From the NCBI GenBank assembly GCA_026981635.1, contig JALSIF010000280.1, positions 1 through 10,566 on the forward strand: a stretch of 10,566 bases of DNA. Direction: 5' to 3'. The notes beneath the pieces were generated by a model. That model saw nothing but the letters and a program-made list of their open reading frames with translations, was not told the DNA's origin and searched no databases. Shown here one piece after another: positions 1 through 7,703 of this stretch. The translations under genes and the position numbers were made by a program. Position 1 is the first letter of the stretch; each line of letters begins with the position of its first letter. This DNA is from JALSIF01 sp026981635 [NCBI: bacterium]. GTDB lineage: Bacteria; 4484-113; JALSIF01.

Positions 1-35
1 CACCGGCAGAGAAATCCTCATACTGAGAGCGAGGG

Positions 36-1859
36 ATGTGCGGAATATTTGGTGAAGTCGCCCGCGGCGAGGTGGTAGACGACCTCATTGAGGGGCTCAA
101 GCGACTGGAGTACCGCGGCTACGACTCGGCCGGGGTGGCGGTGCTTAACGGCGACGGCCTGGAAGTGCGCCGCACCAAGGGAAAGATCGCCGAGCTTGAG
201 AAGCGCCTGGCGGGAGCCAAGCTTGACGGCAGCTGCGGCATCGCCCACACCCGCTGGGCCACCCACGGTCGCCCCAGCGACCACAACGCCCATCCCCACA
301 CCGACCACACCGGCATGGTCAGCCTGGTCCACAACGGGATTATTGAGAACTACCAGGAGCTGAAGGAGGAGCTGGAGCGGGCGGGCCATCACTTTAAGAG
401 CGAGACCGACAGCGAGGTGATCGCCCACCTCATCTCCCACTACTACCGTGGTGACCTTCTGGAGGCAGTGCGCAGGGCGATAGCCCGACTTAGGGGAAGC
501 TATGCCATTGCGGTGATCCACAGCGACCACCCCAACACCATCGTGGCCGCCAAACACCAGTCTCCCTTGGTGGTGGGCCACGGTGATGAGGGCAACTACG
601 TGGCCAGCGATGTCACCGCCTTCCTCCACCGGACCAAGAAGGTGAGCTACCTGAAGGACGGGGAGATCGCCCTGGTCACCCTGGACGGGGTGCGCTTCTT
701 TGACGCAGCTAGCGGCGAGGAGATTGAAAAGCCGGTGGAGGAGGTCCCCTGGGACCTGGAGCTGGCCCAGAAGGGAGGCTACCCCCACTTCATGCTCAAG
801 GAGATCATGGAGGAGGGGGCGGTCTTCGCCGAGGCTCTGCGCGGCCGCATCGGCCACCGCGACGGCCTGCCCCACCTGCCGGGTCTTGAGCGGGTGCTCA
901 CCCCCGCTACCGACCTCATCTACCTGGTGGCCTGCGGGACCAGCTGGCACGCCGCCCTGATCGGCCGCTACCTGTTTGAGAAGCTGGCCCGGGTGCCGGC
1001 GGCGGCCGAGATCGCCAGCGAGTTCCGCTACCGCGACCCGGTGGTGACCGAAAACAGCGCCCTCATTGCCATCAGCCAGTCGGGAGAAACGGCCGACACC
1101 CTGGCGGCGGTGAGGATGATGGAGGAGCGGGGGGTCCCCCGCCTGGGGGTGGTAAACGTGCAGGGCTCCTCCATCACCCAGCACTGCACCCTAAACCTCA
1201 TGACCCAGGCGGGCCCCGAGATAAGTGTTGCCTCAACCAAAGCTTTCATCACCCAGCTTGCCGTCCTCTATCTGGTAGTGCTGAGGCTTTGTCTCATGCG
1301 CCAGACCCTGGACGAGGGAACGGTGCGCGAGCTGGTAAGCGAGCTTGCCAGCCTGCCGGAAAAGATCGGCAAGATACTGGAGAAGAAGGGAGAGCTTTTG
1401 GAGTGGGCAAGGGAATTTCACCGCTACGAAGACTTCCTCTACCTGGGCAGGCAGCTAAGCTTCCCGGTCGCCCTGGAGGGGGCGCTAAAACTTAAGGAGA
1501 TCAGCTACATCCATGCCGAGGGCTACCCGGCCGGCGAGATGAAGCACGGCCCCATCGCCTTGATTGACGAAAACTGCCCCACCGTGCTGGTGGCCCCCGA
1601 CTCGCCGGTGCTGGAGAAGTCCATTGCCAACCTGGAGGAGATCAAGGCGCGGGGGGGCGAGGTGCTGGTGATCACCAACCGGCCCGAGGCCTTCCGCGAC
1701 TACACCCGCTGGGTCTTCACCGTGCCGAAGTGCCACCACCTGGTAAGCCCGGTACTCACCGTAGTTCCCCTGCAGCTTTTTGCCTACTACTGCGCGGTTG
1801 AGCGGGGCACCGATGTGGACCAGCCGCGCAATCTGGCTAAATCGGTTACTGTGGAATAG
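36..1859 (+). CDS. glmS: Glutamine--fructose-6-phosphate aminotransferase (isomerizing), GlmS
   Basis: Cytoplasmic enzyme that converts fructose-6-phosphate and glutamine to glucosamine-6-phosphate and glutamate, the first step of UDP-GlcNAc synthesis for peptidoglycan and LPS. The 607-residue length is normal for the family. The N-terminal class II glutamine amidotransferase domain (about 2-235) begins MCGIFG, so Cys2 becomes the nucleophile after Met removal. It also carries HTRWATHG (71-78) and HNGIIENY (99-106). Two SIS sugar-isomerase domains follow: CGTSWHAA (300-307), SQSGETADT (347-355) and STKAF (400-404) in the first, and EGALKLKEIS (481-490) and KHGP (503-506) in the second. The end, NLAKSVTVE, is the classic GlmS terminus with its active-site Lys. 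The start is fixed by the need for Cys2, with GAGCGAGGG just upstream. Only 35 bases precede it, so a glmS ribozyme or promoter cannot be assessed. All key residues are present. Confidence 0.98.
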   Translation: MCGIFGEVARGEVVDDLIEGLKRLEYRGYDSAGVAVLNGDGLEVRRTKGKIAELEKRLAGAKLDGSCGIAHTRWATHGRPSDHNAHPHTDHTGMVSLVHNGIIENYQELKEELERAGHHFKSETDSEVIAHLISHYYRGDLLEAVRRAIARLRGSYAIAVIHSDHPNTIVAAKHQSPLVVGHGDEGNYVASDVTAFLHRTKKVSYLKDGEIALVTLDGVRFFDAASGEEIEKPVEEVPWDLELAQKGGYPHFMLKEIMEEGAVFAEALRGRIGHRDGLPHLPGLERVLTPATDLIYLVACGTSWHAALIGRYLFEKLARVPAAAEIASEFRYRDPVVTENSALIAISQSGETADTLAAVRMMEERGVPRLGVVNVQGSSITQHCTLNLMTQAGPEISVASTKAFITQLAVLYLVVLRLCLMRQTLDEGTVRELVSELASLPEKIGKILEKKGELLEWAREFHRYEDFLYLGRQLSFPVALEGALKLKEISYIHAEGYPAGEMKHGPIALIDENCPTVLVAPDSPVLEKSIANLEEIKARGGEVLVITNRPEAFRDYTRWVFTVPKCHHLVSPVLTVVPLQLFAYYCAVERGTDVDQPRNLAKSVTVE

Positions 1860-1903
1860 CCTCAGAAACCCCAGGTAGCACTAAGGGACCACCTTGGGGG
1901 TAG

Positions 1904-1909
1904 GATAAT
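1904..1909 (+). promoter_or_regulatory. Possible -10 element for tRNA-Ser
   Basis: GATAAT matches five of six bases of the sigma-70 -10 consensus and ends 16 bases before the tRNA, which is a sensible spacing for a short 5' leader. No convincing -35 box lies 16-18 bases upstream, so the tRNA may equally be read through from glmS. It also sits in the loop of a G/C-rich inverted repeat. Low confidence. Confidence 0.25.
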
Positions 1910-1925
1910 CTAGCCCCCAGCCACC

Positions 1926-2018
1926 GGAGGAGTGGCCGAGTGGTTGAAGGCGCCGGTCTTGAAAACCGGTAGGCGGGTACTCCCCGCCTCGTGGGTTCGA
2001 ATCCCACCTCCTCCGCCA
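1926..2018 (+). tRNA. tRNA-Ser (anticodon UGA)
   Basis: A full type II tRNA cloverleaf can be drawn. The acceptor stem is GGAGGAG (1926-1932) paired with CTCCTCC (2008-2014). The D stem is GCC/GGC (1935-1937, 1949-1951). The anticodon stem is CCGGT/ACCGG with the seven-base loop CTTGAAA, placing anticodon TGA at 1960-1962. A long variable arm (GGCGGG/CCCGCC, 1972-1977 and 1983-1988) is typical of tRNA-Ser. The T arm is GTGGG-TTCGAAT-CCCAC (1991-2007). The discriminator base is G2015 and CCA is genome-encoded (2016-2018). It reads UCN serine codons, chiefly UCA. It lies 66 bases after glmS on the same strand, and the next gene converges on it. No integration scar or duplicated 3' end is visible nearby. 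Confidence 0.97.
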
Positions 2019-2072
2019 AGCCTGCACGGAAAACCAGGGTCGTCCCCCCACCGGGTGAGCCTATTCCCAGCG

Positions 2073-4301
2073 CTACTTTCCCTTGATGCCGTTTGCCTGC
2101 CAGGGGGGAGAAAAGTAGTCCGCCTGGCTTGGCCCAGACTGCTTTCCTCCACCCTGCCCCGACCGGTTCTGGTTCTGCTGGCTGGGGACGATGTTTAGCT
2201 GCAAAGTGGCGATGTTGTAGAGCACGTAGTCGGTGGGAATGGCCACCCGGTAGGCCCCCAGCTCCATCTTGCGGGGGTCATACATCTCACCGGGCTGGAG
2301 GGGACGGTAGATGATGATCACCAGTTCGTTGTTGCTCTGCTGGCGCTCAAGGACCTTGAGGATCTCGTCCAGGCTCCTAGGTGTGGGCGGAAGGAAGCTG
2401 AACATCTTGGTGGGGAAGAGGATCTCCCCCTTGCCGTAAAACTCGCTTCCCATGCTCATCAGCCCGCTGCCGCTCATCACCTGGACGGTGGTCATACCGG
2501 TGGGGAAGTCCTCCGGCAGGGTGATGCGGATGGACTGTTCAATGGGCTCCGAGCGGTAGGGTCGCAGGCGGACCTTGATCTCAAAGGGCTCCCCGGGGTG
2601 GACAGTAACCGGGGCGGCGGGTGGCTGGGGCTGCGGCTGGGCGCCTGCCTGGCCCCCCTGCTGTCCGCCCTGGGGCGATGGAACCTGGAGGAAGGAGCTG
2701 CCCCCGACCGGGTCGTAGAGGCCGGGGTGAAAACGGTAGAGCTGGGCCAGCAGGCGAAAGGCGGCCTTCTCCTCATCGCTGGCCGGCGGCTGGGGAGCCT
2801 GCCCCGGCCCGGGCTGGGGAGCCTGCTGGGGGGGCATCTGCCCCTCCCCTGGCGCTGCCCCAGTCTGCTGGCCAATCACCTCCACCTGCTCAATGGCCGC
2901 ATTGAGCCGCTTCTCGGTGATGTCCATCACCACCGCAATGCGGTCAATGTTTACCTCCTTGAAGGTGTTGTTGTAGAGCAGGTTTAGGATGGGAGTAAGT
3001 TCAGCCGCCACCGCGAAGGGGGCAAAGCTGCCGTCGTAGCTGAAGTCCTCAATCTGAACCGCCTCGTTTAGATCCCTACTCTCAAAGCTCACCCGGTAGT
3101 GGATGGTCCCCCGGGGCATGCGGTCCAGAAACTCCATTGACTTAGTGAGGATGCTGATGGTGACCAGGGAAGGGGTCATGTCCCGGTCCCTGATCACCTC
3201 AAAGGCGTAGTGCTCAGAGATCCCCCGGTCAAAGTCGTTGATCTCCAGGCTAACCGGCACCATGCGGGATTTAAGGCCCAGCCAGCCGGCTACCGCCGCC
3301 GAACGGTCGCTGGTCAGGGTGCCCAACTCCCCACCGATGGGTACCCCCAGTTTGAAGCTGATTACCGGCGAGCTGAGGGTCTTTAGCACATACCCCTTGG
3401 CAAAGGGCATCTCGGTGTCTCCCTTGTTGAAGAAAGGATGACCGAAGATGAGCACCGATCCGTCTTTGCGCACATCGGTCACCGTCCCCAGGGCGTAAAG
3501 CTCTAGATCGCCCCTCACCAGCTGGGCCACCACCGCATCCCCCGGCCTTAGGCCCTCCACCTTCATCGGCCTAAGCAACCTCACCTGCTCGGCAGAAACC
3601 CCACTGCCGCCGAGGGAGATCAGGTTCTGGGCCATGGGCCCCAGGGCCTGGGCAAACAGCGGACGCACCCGCTCCAGGGTGAGGGGGGAAACCCCCCCCA
3701 GAAAGATGGGCGGCGTGAGCCTCACGTCGGGCCCCGGACCGGCGGGAGGAGCAGGGGGGGGTGGAGGAGCCTGACTGCCCCCCTCTTCCTCGCGAGGCAT
3801 CTCCCCCGGGGAGATGGGACCTGGACTGGTCTCGGGGAGCTTCGGCCGGGGTCTGAAGCGTGGATCACCGGGGGGGATCAGAGGGCGGTCAAAACCCTGC
3901 CCCTTGGGCTGAAGGAGGGCCCTGAGCATGGAGTGGATGGGGGTGATACCCCCGATGTCTCCCTCCGTGTTGGGGAAGGCGATGCTCACTGCCCCGACCA
4001 GCTTTCCCCCGATATAGACCGGGCTGCCCGAAAATCCCTGGGCGATACCACCGGTCTTCTTGATCAGGGGACCGCTGAAGCGGGCGATGATCAGGGGGCC
4101 GCCGTCGGTTCCTCCGTAGGGGTCAATGTCAATGATCTCCACCTCAAAGCGGTCAATGCGGGTGCCCTCCACCACGGTGAGGCCGTAGCCCTTCATGCCA
4201 CTTTTTAGTTTTGACCAGTGGAGGTATTCGGTCGCCTGGGCGGGAACCGCCAGCAGAAGCAGGGCAGCCACCAGACCACCCAAAAAACTAGGCCTTAGCA
4301 T
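2073..4301 (-). CDS. Exported protein with SpoIVB/S55-type serine peptidase domain
   Basis: A 742-residue secreted protein of the S55 (SpoIVB-like) class. Residues 1-23 form a Sec signal peptide with a leucine-rich core ending AQA before TEY. GFSGSP at 89-94 matches the S55/trypsin-like serine motif (Ser91 the likely nucleophile), followed by VYIGGKLVGAVS. FGHPF at 286-290 supplies the likely histidine (His288). A proline-rich linker (about 174-191) separates the two parts. Further Pro/Gln/Gly-rich stretches lie at about 485-507 and 541-563, before a beta-sandwich-like region (about 564-610) and an uncharacterised C-terminus. The start at 4301 is preferred over ATG 4328 because AGGAG (4310-4314) sits 8 bases upstream and it gives a compact signal peptide. 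The 4328 start has a purine run directly against the ATG. Long S55 proteins of this layout occur in several Gram-negative phyla and their substrates are unknown. Peptidase activity is inferred. It may be co-transcribed with the EF-G-like gene 130 bases upstream. Confidence 0.88.
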   Translation of the reverse strand: MLRPSFLGGLVAALLLLAVPAQATEYLHWSKLKSGMKGYGLTVVEGTRIDRFEVEIIDIDPYGGTDGGPLIIARFSGPLIKKTGGIAQGFSGSPVYIGGKLVGAVSIAFPNTEGDIGGITPIHSMLRALLQPKGQGFDRPLIPPGDPRFRPRPKLPETSPGPISPGEMPREEEGGSQAPPPPPAPPAGPGPDVRLTPPIFLGGVSPLTLERVRPLFAQALGPMAQNLISLGGSGVSAEQVRLLRPMKVEGLRPGDAVVAQLVRGDLELYALGTVTDVRKDGSVLIFGHPFFNKGDTEMPFAKGYVLKTLSSPVISFKLGVPIGGELGTLTSDRSAAVAGWLGLKSRMVPVSLEINDFDRGISEHYAFEVIRDRDMTPSLVTISILTKSMEFLDRMPRGTIHYRVSFESRDLNEAVQIEDFSYDGSFAPFAVAAELTPILNLLYNNTFKEVNIDRIAVVMDITEKRLNAAIEQVEVIGQQTGAAPGEGQMPPQQAPQPGPGQAPQPPASDEEKAAFRLLAQLYRFHPGLYDPVGGSSFLQVPSPQGGQQGGQAGAQPQPQPPAAPVTVHPGEPFEIKVRLRPYRSEPIEQSIRITLPEDFPTGMTTVQVMSGSGLMSMGSEFYGKGEILFPTKMFSFLPPTPRSLDEILKVLERQQSNNELVIIIYRPLQPGEMYDPRKMELGAYRVAIPTDYVLYNIATLQLNIVPSQQNQNRSGQGGGKQSGPSQADYFSPPWQANGIKGK

Positions 4302-4309
4302 CTTTCTCT

Positions 4310-4314
4310 CTCCT
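4310..4314 (-). promoter_or_regulatory. Shine-Dalgarno deciding the S55 gene start
   Basis: On the minus strand AGGAG lies 8 bases before ATG 4301, an optimal spacing. It falls inside the extended reading frame that would start at ATG 4328, so it supports initiation at 4301. Confidence 0.6.
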
Positions 4315-4379
4315 GAGGAGAAATTCATCCCTCTCGCCTGAGGACATCACCAAACTTTACCCTACCCCAGTAAAGACCA

Positions 4380-4407
4380 TTCCCCACCCTGGCCAGTGGA
4401 AGGGGAA
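4380..4407. repeat. Imperfect inverted repeat between EF-G-like and S55 genes
   Basis: TTCCCC (4380-4385) and GGGGAA (4402-4407) are exact inverted copies. The interior also contains CCAC/GTGG and the palindrome CTGGCCAG, so several hairpins are possible. No U-tract follows on the minus strand, so it is not a standard intrinsic terminator. It could attenuate transcription between the two genes or be a processing or protein-binding site. Confidence 0.3.
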
Positions 4408-4431
4408 AGTTGCCAACCCGGAGAGGCTGGC

Positions 4432-6594
4432 TCAGCTCGCTTCTGCCCGCTGCCGCTCCCGCTCGGCGATGATCTTTTGCTGCAGGTCGCCGGGCAACTC
4501 CTCGTAGTGGGAGAACTCCATCTCAAAGTAGCCCCTACCCTGGGTTATGGAACGCAGGGTATTGATGTAGCCGTACATCTCGGCCAGGGGAACCAGGGCG
4601 TTTATGGCCTGCTGGCCACCGCCGATGGCCTCCATCCCCTGCACCCGGCCGCGGCGGGAGTTGAGATCCCCCATCACATCGCCGGTAAACTCCTCCGGCG
4701 CAATCACCCTCACCTTCATGATGGGCTCAAGCAGGACCGGCTGGTCCTTGAAGAAGGCGTCCTTGAAGGCGAGGTTGGCGGCCAGCTTAAAGGCGATCTC
4801 CGAGCTGTCCACCGGGTGGTACTTGCCGTCGTAGACCCGCGCCCTCAGGTTCATGATGGGGTAGCGGGCCAGCACCCCCTGCTCCATGGTCTCAAGCACC
4901 CCCTTTTCCACCGCGGGGATGAACTTCTGGGGGATCACCCCCCCTTTGATGGCGTCCTCAAACAGGAGCACGCCGCCCCAGGGGAGGTCGTGGAGGTTTC
5001 TTGCTTTGACCTCGTCGGAAGGAGGCTGGTCAATGAGCTGCTGGGCCTCTTCCTTGGTTATGGGCTCAAGCTCAAGATAGACATCGCCGAACTGGCCCCG
5101 GCCTCCGGTCTGCTTCTTGTGGCGGCCATAGCCCTGCACCTTGGAGCGCAGGGTCTCCCGGTAGTTGACTTCGGGCCGCTCGTAAGTCACCTCCACTCCA
5201 TAGCGGCTCTTTAGCCGGTCCCTCACCACCTCCAGGTGGAGCTGGCCCATGCCGTAGATGACCAGCTCCCCCGTCTCCCGGTTCTGCTCAAGCTTTAGGG
5301 TTGGGTCCTCCCCCACCAGCTGGTGGAGGCCGGCGGCCGCCTTCTCCAGGTCGTCTCGGCTCTGGGTGGCCACCTTCTCAAAGGCCAGCGGGCTGGGGAA
5401 GGGGATGGGAGGAAAGACCACCGGGCTTGATCCGTCGCAGAGGGTGTCTCCGATGTGGGTGTCTTTAAGCTTTACCGTGGCCACGATGTCTCCCGCCTCC
5501 GCCTCGGTGGTGGTGATGCGTTCCTTGCCCCTGAGCATCATCATGCTGCCGATGCGCTCCTGGCCGTCGCGGAAGCTGTTTAGCACCGTGTCGCCACTTC
5601 TTACCATCCCCGAGTAGACCCTGAAAAAGGTGATCTCGCCTAGGGCGGGGTCAAACAGCTGTTTGAATACCCGGGCGGCAAAGGGGGCATCGGGCTTGGT
5701 CTCCCTCACCACCTCCTCCTCCGGGTAGCCCGGCTTTGTTCCCTTGACCGACTGGCGGAATCCAGGGTCGGGAAGGTACCTGACTACCAGATCAAGCAGA
5801 CTCTTGGTGCCCACCATCTGCTTGGCGCTGCCCCCCACCACGGGGACCAGCTCACCCTTAAGGGTGCTCTGCCGGAGCACCTCCCGGAGCTTCTCAACCG
5901 AGGGTTCCTCCCCCTCTAGGTAGGCTTCCATCAGCTCGTCATCCCGCTCCACAATGGAGTCAATCAGCTTCTCCCTGAGGGCTGCGATGGTGTCGGCGAG
6001 CTCTGCCGGTGGCTCACCCTCCTCCACCTTGCCATCCTTGGTAACGATCAGCTTCTGCTCTAGCAGGTTGACCAGGCCGGTAAGTTCATGGCCCTGCTTT
6101 ACGGGCAGGAAGAGGGGCGCCACCCCCGAGCCGAAGATCTCCTGGCACTGGGCAACCACCTCACTGAAGTCGGCGTTCTCCCGGTCCAGCTGGTTGATGA
6201 AGAGGAGGCGGGGCAGGCCAAACATCTCGCAATATTCCCATGCACGGATGGCCTGGGGCTCCACCCCGTGGGCACCGTTCAGCACGATAACCGCCCCATC
6301 AACCACCCTGAGGGCAGCCACCATCTCGCCCACAAAGTCCAGAAATCCGGGGGTGTCAATCAGGTTGATCTGGTAGCCCTGGTAGTTGAGCGGAAGGATG
6401 GAGGCGCTGATGGAGTTGCCCCGCTCCTTCTCCTCGGGCAGGAAGTCGCTGACGGTATTTCCGTCCTCCACCGAGCCCATGCGAGTAATGACCCCAGTGA
6501 GGTAGAGGATGGCCTCTGCCAGGGTGGTCTTTCCCGTGGTGCCGTGGCCAACCAGAGCGACGTTACGCTTCTTCTCAAGCGGGACCTTTGCCAT
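4432..6594 (-). CDS. EF-G-like translational GTPase (EF-G-2-type paralog)
   Basis: A 720-residue protein with the full EF-G domain order: GTPase domain (about 8-275), domain II (about 305-385), domain III (about 400-475), domain IV with HKKQTGGRGQFGDV (492-505), and domain V (about 622-695). It belongs to the divergent EF-G-like branch, not canonical FusA. The P-loop is GHGTTGKTT (16-24) instead of AHIDAGKTT. The G3 motif is DTPGFLDF (80-87), with Phe84 where canonical EF-G has the catalytic His. The G4 motif is NQLD (134-137) instead of NKxD. Paralogs of this branch, such as Thermus EF-G-2, are known to bind ribosomes, but their cellular role is unsettled. The start has GAGAGGAA directly upstream and the N-terminus aligns naturally. 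It is divergent from the epimerase-like gene and upstream of the S55 gene. A separate canonical fusA is expected elsewhere in the genome. Confidence 0.93.
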   Translation of the reverse strand: MAKVPLEKKRNVALVGHGTTGKTTLAEAILYLTGVITRMGSVEDGNTVSDFLPEEKERGNSISASILPLNYQGYQINLIDTPGFLDFVGEMVAALRVVDGAVIVLNGAHGVEPQAIRAWEYCEMFGLPRLLFINQLDRENADFSEVVAQCQEIFGSGVAPLFLPVKQGHELTGLVNLLEQKLIVTKDGKVEEGEPPAELADTIAALREKLIDSIVERDDELMEAYLEGEEPSVEKLREVLRQSTLKGELVPVVGGSAKQMVGTKSLLDLVVRYLPDPGFRQSVKGTKPGYPEEEVVRETKPDAPFAARVFKQLFDPALGEITFFRVYSGMVRSGDTVLNSFRDGQERIGSMMMLRGKERITTTEAEAGDIVATVKLKDTHIGDTLCDGSSPVVFPPIPFPSPLAFEKVATQSRDDLEKAAAGLHQLVGEDPTLKLEQNRETGELVIYGMGQLHLEVVRDRLKSRYGVEVTYERPEVNYRETLRSKVQGYGRHKKQTGGRGQFGDVYLELEPITKEEAQQLIDQPPSDEVKARNLHDLPWGGVLLFEDAIKGGVIPQKFIPAVEKGVLETMEQGVLARYPIMNLRARVYDGKYHPVDSSEIAFKLAANLAFKDAFFKDQPVLLEPIMKVRVIAPEEFTGDVMGDLNSRRGRVQGMEAIGGGQQAINALVPLAEMYGYINTLRSITQGRGYFEMEFSHYEELPGDLQQKIIAERERQRAEAS

Positions 6595-6728
6595 TTCCTC
6601 TCACCCTAAGACCGAAGTGGATGGGAAAGTTTCTCAAAGGAAGTGGGCTAAGAATTCTAACACAGGGGCCGCCCCCTCCGGTGAGCCTACCCAGGCGTTG
6701 GAGAAAGAGAGGATATGATTGGTAACAA
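6595..6728. promoter_or_regulatory. Divergent intergenic region
   Basis: This 134-base spacer must hold promoters for the EF-G-like gene (-) and the epimerase-like gene (+). It is more AT-rich than its surroundings. The best -10-like match for the minus strand is TAGAAT within 6651-6660. No good -35 partner is seen at 17 bases, so individual promoter boxes are not called. Confidence 0.35.
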
Positions 6729-7664
6729 ATGAATGGGGAAGTGGCCCGCATCGCAGTGAGCGGAGCTACCGGCCTGGTGGGCTCCGCCCTGGTGGAGCGC
6801 CTAAACCAGCTTGAACGGCAGGTGATCCGCCTCACCCGCAGCCGGCTGATCGCCGCTGAGCGGGAGGACAGCGTCTTCTGGGACCCTTTGATCAATCAGG
6901 TGGATGTGGAGAGGCTGGAGGAACTCAAGCCTGAGGCGGTGGTTCACCTGGCCGGGGAGAGCATCCAGGGCAGGTGGAGCGAAGAGAAGAAGAAGGAGAT
7001 CCTGCGCAGCCGCGAAGAGGGGACCCGCCTGCTGGCCAAGACCTTGGCCAGCATGGAAAATCGTCCCTCGCTGCTCATCTCCGCCTCGGCGGTGGGCTAC
7101 TATGGCAATCGGGGGGAGGAGGAGCTATCCGAAGAGAGCGACCCGGGCTACACCTTCCTCGCCGAGGTGGCCAAGCGGTGGGAGGCCGCCTGCCAGCCGG
7201 CCCGGGAGGCAGGCATCAGGGTAGTCAATCTGCGCATAGGCATGGTTCTCAGCCGCCGGGGAGGAGCGCTGGCTAAGCTTATTCCTCCCTTCCGGCTTGG
7301 CCTGGGGGGAAGGGTTGGCTCGGGGCTCCAGTGGTGGAGCTGGATCAGCTTGGTTGACCTGGTGGACATCATCCTCTTTCTGCTGCTTAGGAGTGACACC
7401 CAGGGACCCATCAATGCCGTCTCTCCCCAACCGGTGAGGAATGTGGAGTTTACCCGAGAACTGGCCCGCATCCTGCGCCGGCCGGCCATCCTTCCCCTGC
7501 CCGAGTTCATGGTGCGGCTGCTATTTGGACAGATGGGGGAGGAGCTTCTTCTGGCAAGCACCAGAGCTCTCCCCCAGCGGCTGGAGGAGCTTGGCTTCAG
7601 CTTCCGCCTGCCCACCCTGGCGGATGCCCTGGAATACCACCTGTTTGAAGAGGCCGCCGCCTAG
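6729..7664 (+). CDS. TIGR01777/YfcH-family NAD(P)-binding epimerase-like protein
   Basis: A 311-residue atypical short-chain dehydrogenase of the TIGR01777 family (YfcH, SDR39U1 relatives). The Rossmann nucleotide-binding motif is SGATGLVG (11-18). Next come LAGESI (74-79), the family signature SASAVGYYG (118-126) with Tyr124/Tyr125 in the SDR Tyr region, and LRIGMVLSRRGGAL (168-181). The C-terminal part (about 245-300) resembles the DUF1731 segment ending in the typical LGFSFRLPTLADAL. It is probably a cytoplasmic oxidoreductase or epimerase acting on a sugar nucleotide or similar compound. The substrate of the family is not established. The start is uncertain: ATG 6729 has AGAGGA 15 bases upstream, which is long, while GTG 6741 would keep the Rossmann motif but has poor SD spacing. 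The gene stands alone on the plus strand, and the downstream genes converge on it. Confidence 0.92.
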   Translation: MNGEVARIAVSGATGLVGSALVERLNQLERQVIRLTRSRLIAAEREDSVFWDPLINQVDVERLEELKPEAVVHLAGESIQGRWSEEKKKEILRSREEGTRLLAKTLASMENRPSLLISASAVGYYGNRGEEELSEESDPGYTFLAEVAKRWEAACQPAREAGIRVVNLRIGMVLSRRGGALAKLIPPFRLGLGGRVGSGLQWWSWISLVDLVDIILFLLLRSDTQGPINAVSPQPVRNVEFTRELARILRRPAILPLPEFMVRLLFGQMGEELLLASTRALPQRLEELGFSFRLPTLADALEYHLFEEAAA

Positions 7665-7665
7665 C

Positions 7666-7681
7666 CGGCCCAAAAGGGCTG
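7666..7681. terminator. Short hairpin between convergent genes, weak terminator candidate
   Basis: CGGCCC-AAAA-GGGCTG can form a six-pair stem (one G-U) with a four-base loop, two bases after the stop codon of the epimerase-like gene and between convergent genes. Neither strand shows the U-tract of a standard intrinsic terminator, so this is a tentative call. Confidence 0.3.
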
Positions 7682-7703
7682 CTCCCGCTCCTCCATCATC
7701 CAG

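Noticed and set aside
3-26. In-frame codons ending PAEKSSY then TGA, 9 bases before glmS, possibly the tail of an upstream gene such as glmU
   Set aside because: Only seven codons are visible and the sequence is not diagnostic, so no partial gene is called.
18-1184. 388-codon open frame on the minus strand opposite glmS
   Set aside because: It is antisense to an intact, fully motif-supported glmS. Long antisense frames are expected in GC-rich coding DNA, and it shows no recognisable domain.
1904-2018. tRNA-Ser considered as an integration site for a mobile element
   Set aside because: No integrase, no duplicated tRNA 3' end and no composition shift are seen downstream. A complete ordinary gene converges 54 bases away.
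1910-2198. Open frames on both strands across 1910-2198 (peptides containing GIRTHEAGSTRLPVFKTG and MAEWLKAPVLKTG)
   Set aside because: These are the familiar false ORFs produced by translating a tRNA-Ser gene and its complement. The tRNA at 1926-2018 explains them.
3729-3782. Proline-codon repeats in the S55 gene considered as a DNA repeat element
   Set aside because: The repetition follows from Pro/Gly/Ala-rich linker codons and has no regular unit or spacing.
4396-5214. 272-codon plus-strand frame opposite the EF-G-like gene
   Set aside because: Antisense shadow. The minus-strand EF-G-like protein has complete, ordered domains across this interval.
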